Assembly (NCBI GenBank): GCA_963854835.1
Contig: OY978527.1
Coordinates: 32,881,047-32,945,046 of the forward strand
Length of the DNA: 64,000 nucleotides
Reading direction: 5' to 3'
DNA from: Megamerina dolium
Taxonomy: Eukaryota; Arthropoda; Insecta; Diptera; Megamerinidae
Each line of letters starts with the position of its first letter. The stretch's first letter is position 1. The notes under the pieces are model-generated. The model saw only the letters and a program-made list of their open reading frames with translations. It ran no database searches and was not told where the DNA came from. Below are positions 21,549 through 32,989 of the stretch, piece by piece. The translations under genes were made by a program, and so were the position numbers.

Positions 21549-21835
21549 CTAAATATTCTCCTCCTGATTGTTACATCGATTTAATAGTGATTTAAACGCG
21601 TGTTGCAGCTCATTGATCGGAATTGCCTCCAGTGCCATCGTCGAAGCCCGTTGTATGGTCTGAATGTCATTAAAAAAGCATTCTTTCAACTTCAGTTTCA
21701 GTTTAGGGAATAAAAAGAAGTCGCACGGTGCCAAATCAGGTGAATACGGAGGGTGATTCAACACGCAGACCTGATTCCGAGCCAAAAATTGACCAAAAAT
21801 TTAAAAATGAATTTAATGACCGCTCTTTGCTCCAT
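21549..21835 (-). pseudogene. mariner transposase deletion derivative, N-terminus joined to C-terminus
   Basis: From ATG near 21,833 (minus) the frame reads MEQRAVIKFIFKF, the start of a mariner subfamily common in arthropods. It then passes directly to QVCVLNHPPYSPDLAPCDFF, which carries the last catalytic aspartate in YSPDLAP. It continues with LFPKLKLKLKECFFNDIQTI and a C-terminal ALEAIPINELQHAFKSLLNR. Some 200 residues including the HTH domains and the first two catalytic aspartates are missing. The C-terminal part from 21,785 to 21,549 is uninterrupted. Terminal repeats were not found. It is a different mariner lineage from those at 1-300, 5658, 16,908 and 47,885. Confidence 0.75.
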
Positions 21836-22019
21836 GTTAAAACTTCAACATCAAACGAACACGTGTTTTGTAAAATGAATGTCAATAAACATTAAATGTC
21901 AACCAAATGCCATGAAATTTTGGCAGTTAGTAGAGGAAGGTTGAAGCTTCAAAACCCATGCTCACACATAGATGGCGCGCTTGGTTGCTGATATATGGTT
22001 CGAGTCACAATACATAATT

Positions 22020-23345
22020 GTCGCCCCGTATATGTGACGACGCTCTGACCGCTGCCCCCGAAAGGATATAAAAATCGTGCTTAGCAACCTTGATGCCAGA
22101 GTGGCAAGAAAGATATCTTTGGTCCAATAGTTAAATAATTCAGCCTTCACCAGAACACCTCCGATAACGGAATGATCGAATTTGTAGCTGCATGAAACAT
22201 CTACTTAGTAGTATCAGATTCCAACATATTGACATCCATAAAGTGACGTGGCTATCTCCGAACGAACGAGAGACCGAACGAGAAACCGAATTAATCACAA
22301 TTAATTCCAGTGCGGTATACGTGAAATCGATTCATGATACCAACTCCAACTGGGATATCTACCTTGTTGCGGCTAGGGTACGTAGACGTAAATGTATCGC
22401 AAGTAACAAACAGAGTCCCACTTAGAGAAAGCTTTCGCCAGCAAACTGTTCCACCACAGACAGCTGATGCATTTGACACTCAAATATCGGATTGGATTAT
22501 AGAGAATACTCCCCCACTTCATACTATGTATATGCGCACGGTGGACATATATATCCCACAACATGACTATTGCTGCAGATGAGGTAATCGGTTACTACCA
22601 GCCCCTGAGAAATGTCATGACGATACCGCAGAGAAAGGCACCACATACAGAAAAAACCTTCGCGATGTGCAAAGGATCGGTACGGAGACAAAAGTAGCGC
22701 GGAGAGATTTTTCAGGCGCAAGACAAGAAAGCGAGAAAGGTGTGATTGTGAGGAGATCTTCTTTTCCGCCTCTACTTGACTGGGATTCTGGTTTGAGATG
22801 TCCAGAGTGTACTGCGTCTATGGAGGGAACATTTCTCCAAGTAACTATATTCCTCTACACAACAATGTCTGAGATATGTATTCCTGTGAAGCTCATTCAA
22901 CTGTGCAGAACTGCATAGCAGTAAAAATTGGAAAGGAAATCTCTCACAGTTTAACACTGAACGGAGTTCCAGGCAAGGTGATTTACGACGTAATGGCACT
23001 ACTTTCACAAAGTGTCATAACGTATGCCTTCTATTTTGCCGAAGTACGTGGTGTCAACAAAGAGATATTTTACGGTCTTGGACAGCACGACACTGTTGAC
23101 GACTACGCTTTTGAAGTAGTGAAGGACTTTATCTATCTTGGAATCAATATTAACGCCAGTAATGACGTCAGCCTAGAGATATTGGGAAGGCTATTCTTGC
23201 AAATAGGAGATAATTTTGGCTGAGTAAGCACTTAAGAAGCCGCTCCTTTTTCTAGAAAAACGACAGCTACACTCTACAAGATGAGAGAATGCTTTCAGTT
23301 TTCGAGAGTAAAGTCCTACGCAAGATCTCTCCATTCGACCACATT
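22020..23345 (+). pseudogene. RTE-like LINE remnant: endonuclease C-terminus, linker and part of RT
   Basis: Around 22,085-22,130 frames give SNLDARVARKDIFG-like sequence, the GDxNARVG region of the apurinic endonuclease. Around 22,200-22,390 come FQHIDIHKVTWLSPNE, then SNWDIYLVAARVRRRKC, the closing SDHYLVAAKVR motif of the same domain. Further on are ADAFDTQISDWIIENTPP (linker), RFFRRKTRKREGCDCEEI (basic linker) and IPVKLIQLCRTA (RT). From 23,045 the frame reads NKEIF..LGQHDTVDDYAFEV and KDFIYLGININASNDVSLEI, then ERMLSVFESKVLRKI, shared with 33,236-33,937. The central RT with its catalytic aspartates is missing between IPVKLI and LGQH. Many frameshifts and stops. It is the longest RTE-like copy here; its 3' end is lost. 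Confidence 0.7.
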
Positions 23346-23635
23346 GAGTAAAAGCAATTACCAGAAATTTAATTTTTTTTCGCTTTAATTACGTTGCATA
23401 GTTTTAAAAAATGGGGTTCCTTTAGTAATTAGATTACACTATGCTAGTTCCCGGTGGGAAAATGGAAATTTCTAGCGTAATGACTTTTAATGCAACACTG
23501 CTCCTGTCTATTACTATCTGTTAATAGGGTATCGTCAAATGGCGACTTGCGCCTTTTAGATTGTGTGTGATAGCCATGGAAAGCAGACAACTTGGGCAAA
23601 TTTTGATGAAAAAGGAAAAAATCTTTTGACGCTAT

Positions 23636-24125
23636 ATAAAGGGGTTTCCAATGGGGATGATATGATTTTAAAATATCATAGCGGCCATATTGAAAACAGT
23701 AGAAATGTCAAATGTTGTTATTTGTATTCAGTATAGTCTGACAATTCATCGTGGTAACTACACTCGTCACGAACGCTTGGTTATTATCGAAAAATGTTAT
23801 GAAGATATTCGTTCTTTTATTCAAAAATCATCTTTCAGACGAAGCTCATTTTCATCTGAATGGCTTTGTTAATAAACAAAATTGTCATTTTTGAAGCGAT
23901 ACTGATGCACAAGATATTGCTAAGAAGCCAATGCATCCTCAAAAAGTAACAGTGTGATGTGGATTATAGCATGAATGAATCATAGGTCTTTTTTTTTTTT
24001 AATTTGATGATGTTATAGTGAACGATACAGAGCAATGTTAACAAATTTCTTGTGGTCACAATTGGATGAAATTGACCTTCAAAAAGTGGTAATTTAACAA
24101 CTTTAGATTACTTTTTATGGGGATA
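23636..24125 (+). pseudogene. Tc1/mariner-type transposase remnant with internal deletions
   Basis: A terminal motif TATAAAGGGGTTTCCAATG (about 23,634) resembles the end of the 15,216 copy (TATAAAGGGTTATCCATTT). Near 23,750 the frame reads NYTRHERLVIIEKCYED, a family N-terminus. It then jumps to SDEAHFHLNGFVNKQNCHF, in another frame, which contains the first catalytic aspartate. KPMHPQKVTV and LDYFLWGYL follow in pieces up to 24,120. The middle of the gene, including the second aspartate, is absent. The copy complements that at 15,216-15,782, which lacks the N-terminal half, and the two together define the order of motifs in the family. Inactive. Confidence 0.7.
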
Positions 24126-24130
24126 TTTGA

Positions 24131-24283
24131 ATATATATTTCAATATATGCAGATAAACCAGGAATACTTGAACATTGAAACATAATATTGAACGTTATAC
24201 CGGTGACGTTACAGTACAACGTTCAATATTATGTTTCAATATTCAAGTATTTTTGGTTTATCTCCATATATTGAAATATATAT
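24131..24283. repeat. long palindrome, 66-bp arms with 21-nt loop
   Basis: The arm at 24,131-24,196 and the inverted arm at 24,218-24,283 match at 62 of 66 positions. They are separated by a 21-nt loop (ATACCGGTGACGTTACAGTAC) that itself contains GTGACGTTAC. The structure lies exactly between the transposase remnant ending near 24,125 and the SINE copy beginning at 24,303. No protein is encoded. It could be a foldback element, a hairpin RNA source or a recent inverted duplication. Confidence 0.9.
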
Positions 24284-24302
24284 ACTATAAAAAAAAAATT
24301 AA

Positions 24303-24653
24303 TATGTGGCACTTAAAGCCCCAAAGGGCTCATTGGCCGAGCTTCTCTTCCATTACTGTTGTGCGTCTTTAATTTGGACAGTATTAGAAGGGACCTACTT
24401 ATTTTAACCGGTTCCGAACGGCAGAACACTTGTGACATCACTTTTTCTGAGCTTTGTCACAGAGTTCTTTTTAGAAGCTTTTTCATGGCAAGTTGTTACT
24501 GTCGGAAGAATTGCCAATTGCTTGCCGACAGGTGGATACCGTTCGAAAGAAAAATCTTTTCGATATTAAATTTGTTATGCATCAGCCGGGTATTGAACCA
24601 CGACCTACATATCAGAAGGCGAACACACTAACCACTGAGCTACGGCACCCATA
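24303..24653 (-). mobile_element. tRNA-derived SINE, copy B (most complete)
   Basis: Read on the minus strand from 24,653, the head starts GGGTGCCGTAGCTCAGTGGT, a clear tRNA 5' end with A box TAGCTCAGTGG, and has the B box GGTCGTGGTTCAATACCCGG about 45 nt on. The total is roughly 350 bp. The body carries GTTCGGAACCGGTTAAAATA, AGTAGGTCCCTTCTAATACT and, at the 3' end, GGCCAATGAGCCCTTTGGGG and AAGTGCCAC, followed by an A/T-rich tail. Copies at 6129, 32,549, 36,536, 50,957 and 55,808 share these blocks. This copy is the best reference for the family. Confidence 0.9.
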
Positions 24654-26563
24654 TATATATATACTATTCTATCATATATATTTCTTGTTTTATTACATTT
24701 TAAAATGATATCGTCCTTGTTGGAAATCGGTTTACATCGGTTTAGATAGGTTTCCTACAACACCATTGTTCATTTACTACCAAAGCGATACAAAATTTAT
24801 GCATTTCGTACATAAAAACATATGGCCACTCCAACATCCTCTCTTCTTGAGCATCGACATCACAATAGGCAGCATACAACATCGTTGTCGTCATCTTCTG
24901 ACATATATCATAATGTTGGCTTGCTGGTTGATCGCAAGTTTAAAATCGTATTAATTAAAGTTGATTTGATTTCCGTATTAAATCCATCATGGGATAATCA
25001 CTCAACGCAATGACGTTACTGCTGCAACTATTGTTATTATTCATATTTTCTCATCTTTCATATCTTTCGCCTCATAGTGCCATTTCATTTTCATTGCTTT
25101 ATGTCGAAATTTTTTACAGTTTGTAAATTTACTATAGTGTTTTTTGTTCTATGCGCTATTTTCCGCAACGAATTAAAACGTTAAGCGAGATATTACTGTA
25201 TACATAGATACATATATGTATATGTTCGTGTGTTATTTAGCCAATAAGAACGGACGACATACATATCGTCAATCATTTTCGCAGTAGAGCAGCAGCATAT
25301 CGTCTACATGTTCATCATCAACCCAGCGAACCAACCGTATTTGTAAAAAGCTTACAGTAAGCTTACATACATAAATATTAGGCTTGAAAAAAATTGATAT
25401 TTGTGCAAAGGTTTTCAACAAAAAAAGGGAGTATTGGGTAAATATCCCTTACCGTAAGTTTAACAAGCGCCTATTCTGCAATTGCACTTCTGCTTATTGC
25501 AAATTCCCTAATATAATGTTTATTTCCAACTAATAAGGAAACATTTGCGAAAATCTTTTATGTATGATATTTGTTTGTTTTATTTGCAAACATTACTAAT
25601 TGATCACAAAAGAGAAAGGAATAAGGAGGACCCTGGTATTTTTTGAAAGAATAGAGAAAAGCAATATAACAAAAGACGGGGTTTAGTTTTCGCATAACGT
25701 CACTTGTAAAATTATAAGATTCGTAAGTATTTTGTTAGCATCCTTTAGAAACCGTTTCATATTTCTATTGTTTGTATGTATACGTATATTATAAGCTTAC
25801 CTCGAGCAACATTACTGTGCAATATCATCATCTGTATCATAAAGATTGCATTTAATGCAATTACGTCACATTTTTATGGTTGAAAATGATATGAGTGAGT
25901 GAGTTGTTAAATTGGTGGTGTTAATTGTTGTTGTTGCTGTTATAAACTGGTACATCTGCGTGGTTATGTACTTGTCATGTCCACACGCCACAGACAGCCA
26001 GTTTGTAACAGACAAGCAGACAAACCGAAAAAGAGAGCTGAATTGAAATAAGTTGAAGTTTTTTCTTCTTCAATTTTTAATCACTTCGCTGTTGATATGA
26101 ACGATTGTCAATGTGAAAAAATCTCCTTGAGTGTAAAATGATATGAATAATTTTAATAATTTTTGTTTTTAATGCGTTTGTTGTTGTTGATGCATTACAT
26201 AATTCAATTTGCTTGCATAATGTATATACAGGGTTATCCGGGCTATGTATATGTAATTTTATGACGAAACTCCACGATTAATTTATATACAAAATTGGTT
26301 TAAGATATAGAGTATATTTTCAACATTTCAATTAAAAGGATAAGGAGGAAGAACAAGTAAGATATGCTAAATCTTAGAATAAATGCTGAGTACATTAATG
26401 AAAAGAAGAGTGTAGCAAGAAGCTTATGGTGAATATCATATAAGTTCTTCGCAAGAAAGAGTGGTAAATAAGAATGAAGGAGTAACCACCTCTCAAGCTG
26501 TTTGCATCTGGGATTAGAGTGGTCAAACTCACTATTTTTTCGGAGTAGAAAGCTTGAAAATGA
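24654..26563. other. AT-rich spacer, nothing recognised
   Basis: About 1.9 kb. A transposon-end-like ACAGGGTTATCCGGGCTATG occurs alone at about 26,229. No coding signature and no complete repeat were recognised. Confidence 0.5.
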
Positions 26564-27420
26564 CTACTGTAGTACCTGTATTAGGTTCATTGTAGGGCAA
26601 GAACTCTTTATCAAGTGCACCGTAACTGGTGCTGCTTCAAAAAGAACACCCATTGTTGAAATGTCACTTAACGTGTTGGTTCCAAAAATATACTTAGGCC
26701 ATAACCTAAAGGTATACTTAAAAGCCTTCCCAGCACACTCTTCAATCATGTGTTTCCAGCAAAGATTTTTGTCTACGACAAAACCCAGGTATTTGGACTC
26801 ATCCAAGAAGCACATCATATGCGGTGCTATCTGGTTTCTATGGTCCAGTCTCATAGAGAACAGCTATTGCCATACAAATATCCAAAATAAAGGTGATTGA
26901 ATTGTCCTTTATAGGTGAATCTTCTAATAGAATAGCTCATGAGGTTTACATTTATAACCCTGTCGCTCAGTATGATGCCAATCAATCTTCTCAAGTTCGG
27001 GTGAACTTGAATTTGGCTAATGCAGGGTTCAAAGGTAATGTTTAGTGAAAATGTAATCAAGCTAGAGCCGTCCTGAAGTTCTGCTGGAATTATGCCATCT
27101 GGTTCTGGATACTTGAATGGTTTCAAAAAGATTGGATTGTCCTGTGATACGCGAGGATCGGACTCTAGGAAGTGAGTGGATCTTTTGAGCAGCCCGGTAA
27201 ATGTATTTCTAACGTCTCACAGATATCTAAAGTCCAAGTACCGTCGAGATTCTGCGACTGTTGTGACTTTTTTAAAGAAATTTCCTAAGCTTCCGTGAGC
27301 TCTTTTAAACATTCGTAAAAAAAGCTCCCACGCTTTCCGCTGTGCTATCTTAATATTGTACCTAATTTGTAGTTCCTTACGGAGTTCTCGTAAGTATTCT
27401 AGCCAGTGACTGGTCTACCG
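26564..27420 (-). pseudogene. non-LTR retrotransposon (family C) RT remnant
   Basis: Reading leftward from 27,250, frames give TWTLDICETLEIHLPGC, a pre-RT motif, then KPFKYPEPDGIIPAELQDGS, the start of RT (usual form PFKSPGPDGI). At 26,830-26,600 they give DESKYLGFVVDKNLCWKHMI and KAFKYTFRLWPKYIFG, the post-catalytic VKYLGxxLDxxLxWxxHI block. The catalytic xADD region is missing between them. Many stops. The lineage differs from families A and B. It lies immediately downstream (in its own orientation) of the jockey-like element, whose poly(A) end is at about 27,445. Confidence 0.6.
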
Positions 27421-27518
27421 GATTTAAACCTATTCAAAACTCTTCTTTTTTTTTTTAACAAGCTTTTTTATTGGATCTTTCTAAAATTACTTAGAAACTA
27501 ACAATATGTAATCAAATC

Positions 27519-27972
27519 TTACAAACTAAATAAAATTATGTGATATTCCCAACGTTCCATCACAATTTGTTGAGTCACGAGGTATAGCAATTTCACAGCA
27601 TATTCAGTGTTTTTTTTTTTTTTTAATCGACGATGCCCCGTGCTCAGCAACAATTGCCTAGCAAGGGGATTCGGATGACTGTGTAATTTTTGAATGTAGC
27701 TTCTGCAAGATATTGCAACTTCTTCAGAAATTGTGGGTACATTTAAATCTCGATGGATGTTAACGTTCCTCATATACCAAGGCGCGTTTACAATAATTCG
27801 CAGACACTTGGATTGTATTCGCTGCAATTTTTCGATATTTGAGGGAGATGCGGTGCCCCAAAACTGAATACCCTAAGTCCAGATTGGCTTCAGGATTGCT
27901 TTATATAATAGCACTTTGTATTCGAGATTCAACTTTGATCTTTTGTGTAACAGCCAACATAACTGATTAATT
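27519..27972 (-). pseudogene. jockey-like ORF2 C-terminal region, frameshifted
   Basis: After the ORF2 frame ends at 27,973 (in ...EAKKNSDQA), the expected continuation is found one frame over: KLKINQLCWLLHKRSKLNLE, YKVLLYKAILKPIWT, a TAG, then GIQFWGTASPSNIEKLQRIQ. From 27,827 it is uninterrupted to 27,519 (CLRIIVNAPWYMRNVNIHRD, then VPTISEEVAISCRSYIQKLH). The shift lies in an A-run (AAAGAAAAACTC) near 28,005 and is most simply a one-base slip. The region corresponds to the post-RT C-terminal part of jockey ORF2. TAG replaces what is a tyrosine codon in relatives (PIWTYG). Confidence 0.8.
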
Positions 27973-29340
27973 TTAAGCTTGATCTGAGTTTTTCTTTGCC
28001 TCTATGTGATTTTTCCAGGTCAGCCTTCTGTCGAGGTGAATACCCAAGTACTTTGTTGAGGAACATTGTGGAACTGATTGGCCATTAATTTTAAGTGGGG
28101 GACATGTATCTGGCCTTAGCGTGAAGGTTACATGTACGCTCTTTGATTCATTGATTTTTATACGCCATTTTGCTAGCCGGATTTCGAGAGAATCGATATG
28201 AGTCTGCAGGAGTTTAGTAGCTTCTATGGGGTTAGAGCGAGAGCACAATATTGCCGTATCATCTGCAAAGGTCGATATAAATGTATGGTTATTGCTGGGC
28301 ATATCTGTAGTGTATAAGAGATACAGTAAGGGGCCCAAAACGCTTCCTTGAGGAACGCCAGCGTGAATATCCAATGGATTTGTTGTGTAATCCTTGTGAT
28401 GTACCAGAAATTGTCTTTTCGTGAGGTAGCTACTAAGCAATGAGGAGACATTTGCAGGCAGTAATAGTTTGAGTTTGTAAATAAGGCCATCGTGCCATAC
28501 TTTATCGAAAGCTTGAGTGATATCAAGAAAGACAGCTGAGTAATACTTTTTTTCTTCAAAAGTGTTCCTTATCAGAGTTACAATGCGGTGGACTTGTTCT
28601 ATTGTGCCGTGCTGTTTTCTAAATCCAAACTGATGTTGGGGAATCAGTTGGTTGAGGTTAATAAATGGAGTTATATTCATAACAAGTAGCTTTTCGAATA
28701 CTTTAGAGAGTAGAGGCAGGAGGCTGATAGGTCTGTACGATGCAACTTTTGTAGGGTCTTTTCCTGGTTTTGCTATCATAATAATTTTTGAAGTTTTCCA
28801 GCATTTGGGATAGTGTTTAATACGAAGGATAGCATTGAAAATGTGCATGAGATGAATTACTGAAGCCGGAGGTAGCTCTTTTGTCATTTTACCGGTAATT
28901 TTATCTGGACCAGGTGATTTTTTTGGGTTTAAATCTTTATAAATTGCTTTGAATATATCCTTTTTTTTAATTTTGAGCGTTATTGAGCAAGGTTGAGAAG
29001 TTAATTTTGGTAATGAGGACTGTGAAGAGGGTGGATTGGGTGTAAACACACTTTTTAGGTGGTTTGCAAAAGCCAAACCCTTCTCACAGTTGCTTCTAGC
29101 CCAATTACCGTCACTCAAACGGATGGGGGAATCAGTGAGAATTGGCCGATTTGAGTTTTTTGCTGATTTCCACAAAGAGTAGTCTGACGCTTTACCAGGT
29201 GTTAATTTGGCTATGTGCTCTTCTAACTCTTTGTTGTTTTTATTTTTTAAGGCTTGCTTTAACTTTCGAGTGCAGTGCTGTAGCTGTGTTTTCAGATTCG
29301 GTGATCTGAATTCTTGCCATTGTCTTCGGAGTCTTCTTTT
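27973..29340 (-). pseudogene. jockey-like reverse transcriptase domain of ORF2
   Basis: This continues the frame of the endonuclease part after the TAG at 29,343-29,341; there is no ATG at its start and none is expected. Counting from residue WKSAKNSN at 29,172, RT motifs appear in order: PGPDKITGKMTKELP, RPISLLPLLSKVFEKLL, QFGFRKQHGTIEQV, SAVFLDITQAFDKVWHDGL (first catalytic aspartate), AGVPQGSVLGPLLYLLYTTD, FADDTAILC (catalytic pair at about residues 303-306) and STKYLGIHLDRRLTWKNHI. All key RT residues are intact. The enzyme would copy the element RNA at a nicked target. The frame breaks at 27,973 by a frameshift. Confidence 0.9.
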
Positions 29341-30243
29341 CTATCTTACTAGCAATTCAATATCGGCTGGTGTGTATGGGCTATAGTTTGATTGCTTGCA
29401 TACCTTTGTGCAGGTGGCTGAGCTGAGAGCTAATGAGAGCAGCTGGTTGAATTTTTCGAGTGCTGAGTTTACATCGTGTCCATTTCTTAATACAGTACTC
29501 AGAGGAAGATGGGAATTTATATATTTCTTGAATTTTAACCAGTCTTTTTTCTTTCTAACGCAATTACCTTGGGGACTTGGTGATTTTATAGATATTACCG
29601 TGGGTGAGTGGTCAGATGATAGATCATAATTACACTCTGTGGAGATATTTTCCATCTGCAAACCTTTGGCGACTCCAAAGTCTATGAGATCGGGTATTTT
29701 CCTCTTGTCCGTCGGCCAATATGTCGGTTGACCATTTGAAATAACATCGTAGCCATGGTTAGTGATGATTGAACATAGTCTTCTGCCTTTTGGAGTTATT
29801 AAGCGGGAGCCCCAGTGAGTGTGTTTGGCGTTGAAATCGCCAGCAACCAAGAATTTGCTACCAAGAGTTGAGAAAAATTCTTTATATTGCTGTTCGGTAA
29901 TACTGTATCTTGGGGGACAGTATATCGCAGATATTACTAGCTTAGAGATATATTCTTCCAGACATATAGATGTTGCTTGCAAGTAGACGCTACTGAAATC
30001 TTCGAGAACATGATGTTTTATTCTGCTTTTTATCAATATGGCAGTTCCTCCGCGTGCCTTACCATGCGGATGATTTGTGGTGTACAGTTTGTAATATGGT
30101 ATTTGGTAGCAATTTTTGTCAGTGAAATGGGTCTCAGATATCATCATTATGTCGATTTGGCTGGATTCAAGGAATTGAATTAGCTCCAAACGGTGCTGGC
30201 TTAAGCCGTTGGCGTTCCAGTGGCATATCTTGAGACAACTCAT
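29341..30243 (-). pseudogene. jockey-like ORF2 start: apurinic-type endonuclease
   Basis: ATG at 30,243, overlapping the ORF1 stop as ATGA, opens a 300-codon frame. It begins MSCLKICHWNANGL (N10), with ISETHF (E37), GDFNAKHTHWGS (D136, N138) and SSDHSPTVI (D211, H212). These are the catalytic residues of the exonuclease/endonuclease/phosphatase fold used by jockey-type LINEs to nick the target; all are present. The frame is stopped by a TAG at 29,343-29,341, after ADIELLVR, and continues in the same frame into the RT with KRRLRRQWQEF. This amber codon is the only interruption over about 756 codons, so the copy is relatively young, or the codon could be read through. Confidence 0.9.
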
Positions 30244-30530
30244 GGTCTGGATAGCAGACTCATTAGCAGCTCATTATTTACATTGCTTTGTTGGTGTGTG
30301 TTTTGTTTTAACACGCTAGCGTATGAATTGGTTTGATTCTTGTTTGGGATTGCAGAGAAGAATTGTGTTGCATCAATATTTTGTCTCTTACTTGAGTTGG
30401 CTATCTGAGTTTGCTCAACTGGTTTTAGAGGTTGAACTCTACGCCAAATATTCCTAGAAGCCACTAGATCTTTTGGCAACCACAGTGGCTTTTGTTTCGT
30501 CCGCCAAAAGTTCAGGAAGATGATCTTTCG
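30240..30530 (-). pseudogene. jockey-like ORF1 C-terminal fragment
   Basis: The frame ending at TGA 30,242-30,240 reads back through SNVNNELLMSLLSRP, NSYASVLKQNTHQ and NIWRRVQPLKPVEQ to FWRTKQKPLWLPKDLV near 30,525. YASVLK-type sequence is common after the zinc knuckles in jockey ORF1 proteins (the nucleic-acid-binding Gag-like protein). The CCHC knuckles themselves are not present because the element is truncated at its 5' end at about 30,545. Stop and ORF2 start overlap by one base (ATGA). Confidence 0.6.
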
Positions 30531-30545
30531 GAAGATAATATTTAA

Positions 30546-32548
30546 AGATGGATATGACCTTATGACCTGTTGTATATGTGTGCTGGGAATAAATCAGTAG
30601 GCCCATGCCGACTGCAAGGTTAATTTTTATATATATTTGAGTCTCAATGAGTTCAAATGCTAGATATAATTATTATATTAAATATTTTTAGTACTATTAC
30701 TATTACTACTACTTATTAAATTTCAACTTGTTAAAATCGAATAGGTACACTTAACTAAATTCAAATATCTTCATATATTCAAGTGTACTTATATTTATAC
30801 AACATATTAAATCAATGGTCATATTTTAATTTATATGTTGCATTCATGACTTAAATACTTACATGTGAATATTGTCCGTTCATGGCGTCCAAGATGATGA
30901 TTAGTAATACGTACATGCTAATATATGTAGTCTGGAGAAATATATGCACAACAGTATGAGTAGTACTCAAAAAAATTATGTACATATAGATATGTTATAT
31001 ATTTATACATATATCGTATGTATTTTTGTTGTAATTACATAGTACATATGTACTTACATGTGTACATGTACAAGTGCTAGTGCGTTACTATCATAAATGA
31101 CTTTCTATGGCTAACACATCTAACCCGAAAAATCAACACGTTCAAATACAAGACAAGAGGTGTAAATTGCCCAAAAGCTTATTTTATGCCAATAAAGGTT
31201 GTTGAAATTAGAACAACAACAACAACAATCATCATTACATACATGTACATTGAGAGCCATGCACTTGTGTGAGAAGAGTGCATCTCTTTCGTTTTGGTTG
31301 GTTCGTATATACCGTATAGGAGAACAGGACGTATTGCAATTTCAACATACAATGCACAGTGGGGAATTGGCTGTGAATTAGATGCTTAATTCACAAAGGC
31401 AAAAAATGCACAATTCAAAGATTTTGTTCGATAAATGTAAAACTGTATTAATCTGTAATCACTTATAGGGAGCTCTTGGTATAATTGTAAAACAATATTT
31501 GGAAGACTGTGATCGGCCATCTCGCATACCTGAACGGAGTGGGCCGTACTCCGGTAGAAAAAAAGGGAAGAAACATGCCTGGTTCCGATAACTTGCCGAT
31601 ATCCAATCGTTTTCAGTATCGCTTCATTTCCAGGATATTATTAAAATCACGTTGAATTGTTATTATAGAAATATATTTTAAATTTAAATTATAATAATAA
31701 AATCAGAACTTAAAAAATAAGAAATATAAATGTGTTAAGCTTCAGAAAAGAGAAAACAGTATTATCGTAGATTGCGGCTCTAATACCTTAGCACATATTT
31801 CTTCGGATCGATGGGTTTTACGTGTGTTAAAAGCGTGAATGTAGGGGCAGACCCAAATTTATGAACATCGTTTTCGAACCATCAAAACCTGTCGCTCAAA
31901 ACATGTTGCTTTCAGTTTCAAAATGTTTCTGCACGATGGTTTTGAGCAGGTAATCTAAGCTGGATACATAGATTTGATGCCTTTTATTTGTAATATTGCT
32001 TTGAATAATTGTATTAACCAAGCAGGAATGAAATGGTAGAGCAACACTAGTAGTACCTAAATATTAATGGTTAATATTTTTTTTCATTAGTTCCGTAAAA
32101 AAATCCCTGGCTAGCCACTGGCCACTGAATCGTATATGTAATATATATTCATAATTGTTAAAACTTATTTTTGAATTGCCAAAAATGTCCCATTGTATAA
32201 ACTTAGGTTGCTGTTAAGTTGTTGATTGATGAAAATGCGCACTTTGACTTAGTTGCCTCCAGTGTTTCTGCTTGTGTACTTATATGAACATTTACAGTAA
32301 GTGCCATTAGTATTCGGTTTTTATGTCTAAGTTTTTAAAATATAAAAATGAAATACAAAATATGTAGTCTTCTATGACCAATATGTTTTATCATAAGAAG
32401 AGATAGTCCAAATATCATCGCTTTTTATAACAGAATCTCGCCAATCTCGAGGAATTAATCGATATTTGTGTTACAACATTATTGGGAGGTATGATATGGC
32501 CTTTCATAAATAGTCGATTCAAATAAAAAAATATAAAAATATTAACAT
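30546..32548. other. AT-rich spacer, nothing recognised
   Basis: About 2 kb with runs of TACATATG. A GC-richer block at 31,510-31,560 (GAGTGGGCCGTACTCC forms a short stem) has no identified function. No coding signature was seen. Confidence 0.5.
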
Positions 32549-32742
32549 GTGACACCTATCCGTCTCGAAGGGCACTTTGGTCGAGCTTCTCTTTCAGTAC
32601 TGTTGTCCGTGTTAAATTTTGGCCAGTATTAGAAGCGACCACTTATATTATCCGGTTTCGAACGGCAGAACCCTTCTGAGCTTTTTTCTGTTGTGCGGCT
32701 AAAGAAGGCCAGCGCACTAACCACTGAGCTACGGCACCCACT
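32549..32742 (-). mobile_element. tRNA-derived SINE, copy C (internally deleted)
   Basis: On the minus strand it begins GGGTGCCGTAGCTCAGTGGT at 32,741, so the A box is perfect. It then skips most of the B-box region and body to AAAAAAGCTCAGAAGGGTTC, GCCGTTCGAAACCGGATAAT and the family 3' end (GACCAAAGTGCCCTTCGAGA, then GGTGTCACATGTTAATATTT). About 150 bp are missing relative to copy B. Confidence 0.85.
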
Positions 32743-32989
32743 AATTGTACTACTCATACAAAAAGTTCACTCCTTAATTAAGAAAATGTTCTATACCAAT
32801 TTTTAGCTTGATTGCTTTATAATCAGTTCTTTTTCGCTATATATACTTTTCCATATCTTTCATTAACCTCATGATAATTATAGATGGGGGCACAAACTCA
32901 ATAGAGCCTTGACTCTTTCAGTTTTGGGTATAAAAAAGAATTTCCATATGCATCCCAATGTGACTTTTTCAGCAACATTTGGAAAGGAT

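Larger units (their letters stand above)
27445..30545 (-). mobile_element. jockey-like LINE (family B), 5'-truncated, best preserved element
   Basis: The element runs right to left: ORF1 C-terminus (30,240-30,530), ORF2 endonuclease and RT (30,243 to 27,973), C-terminal region (to 27,519) and a poly(A) tail, seen as T-runs at 27,446-27,460. ORF1 and ORF2 overlap by ATGA at 30,243-30,240, the arrangement expected for termination-reinitiation in jockey-type elements. ORF2 is one frame from 30,243 to 27,973 with a single amber codon. A frameshift then separates the last part, which has one more stop. The 5' UTR and most of ORF1 are missing. Target duplications were not identified. A second, more decayed member lies at 8955-9720. 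Confidence 0.9.
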
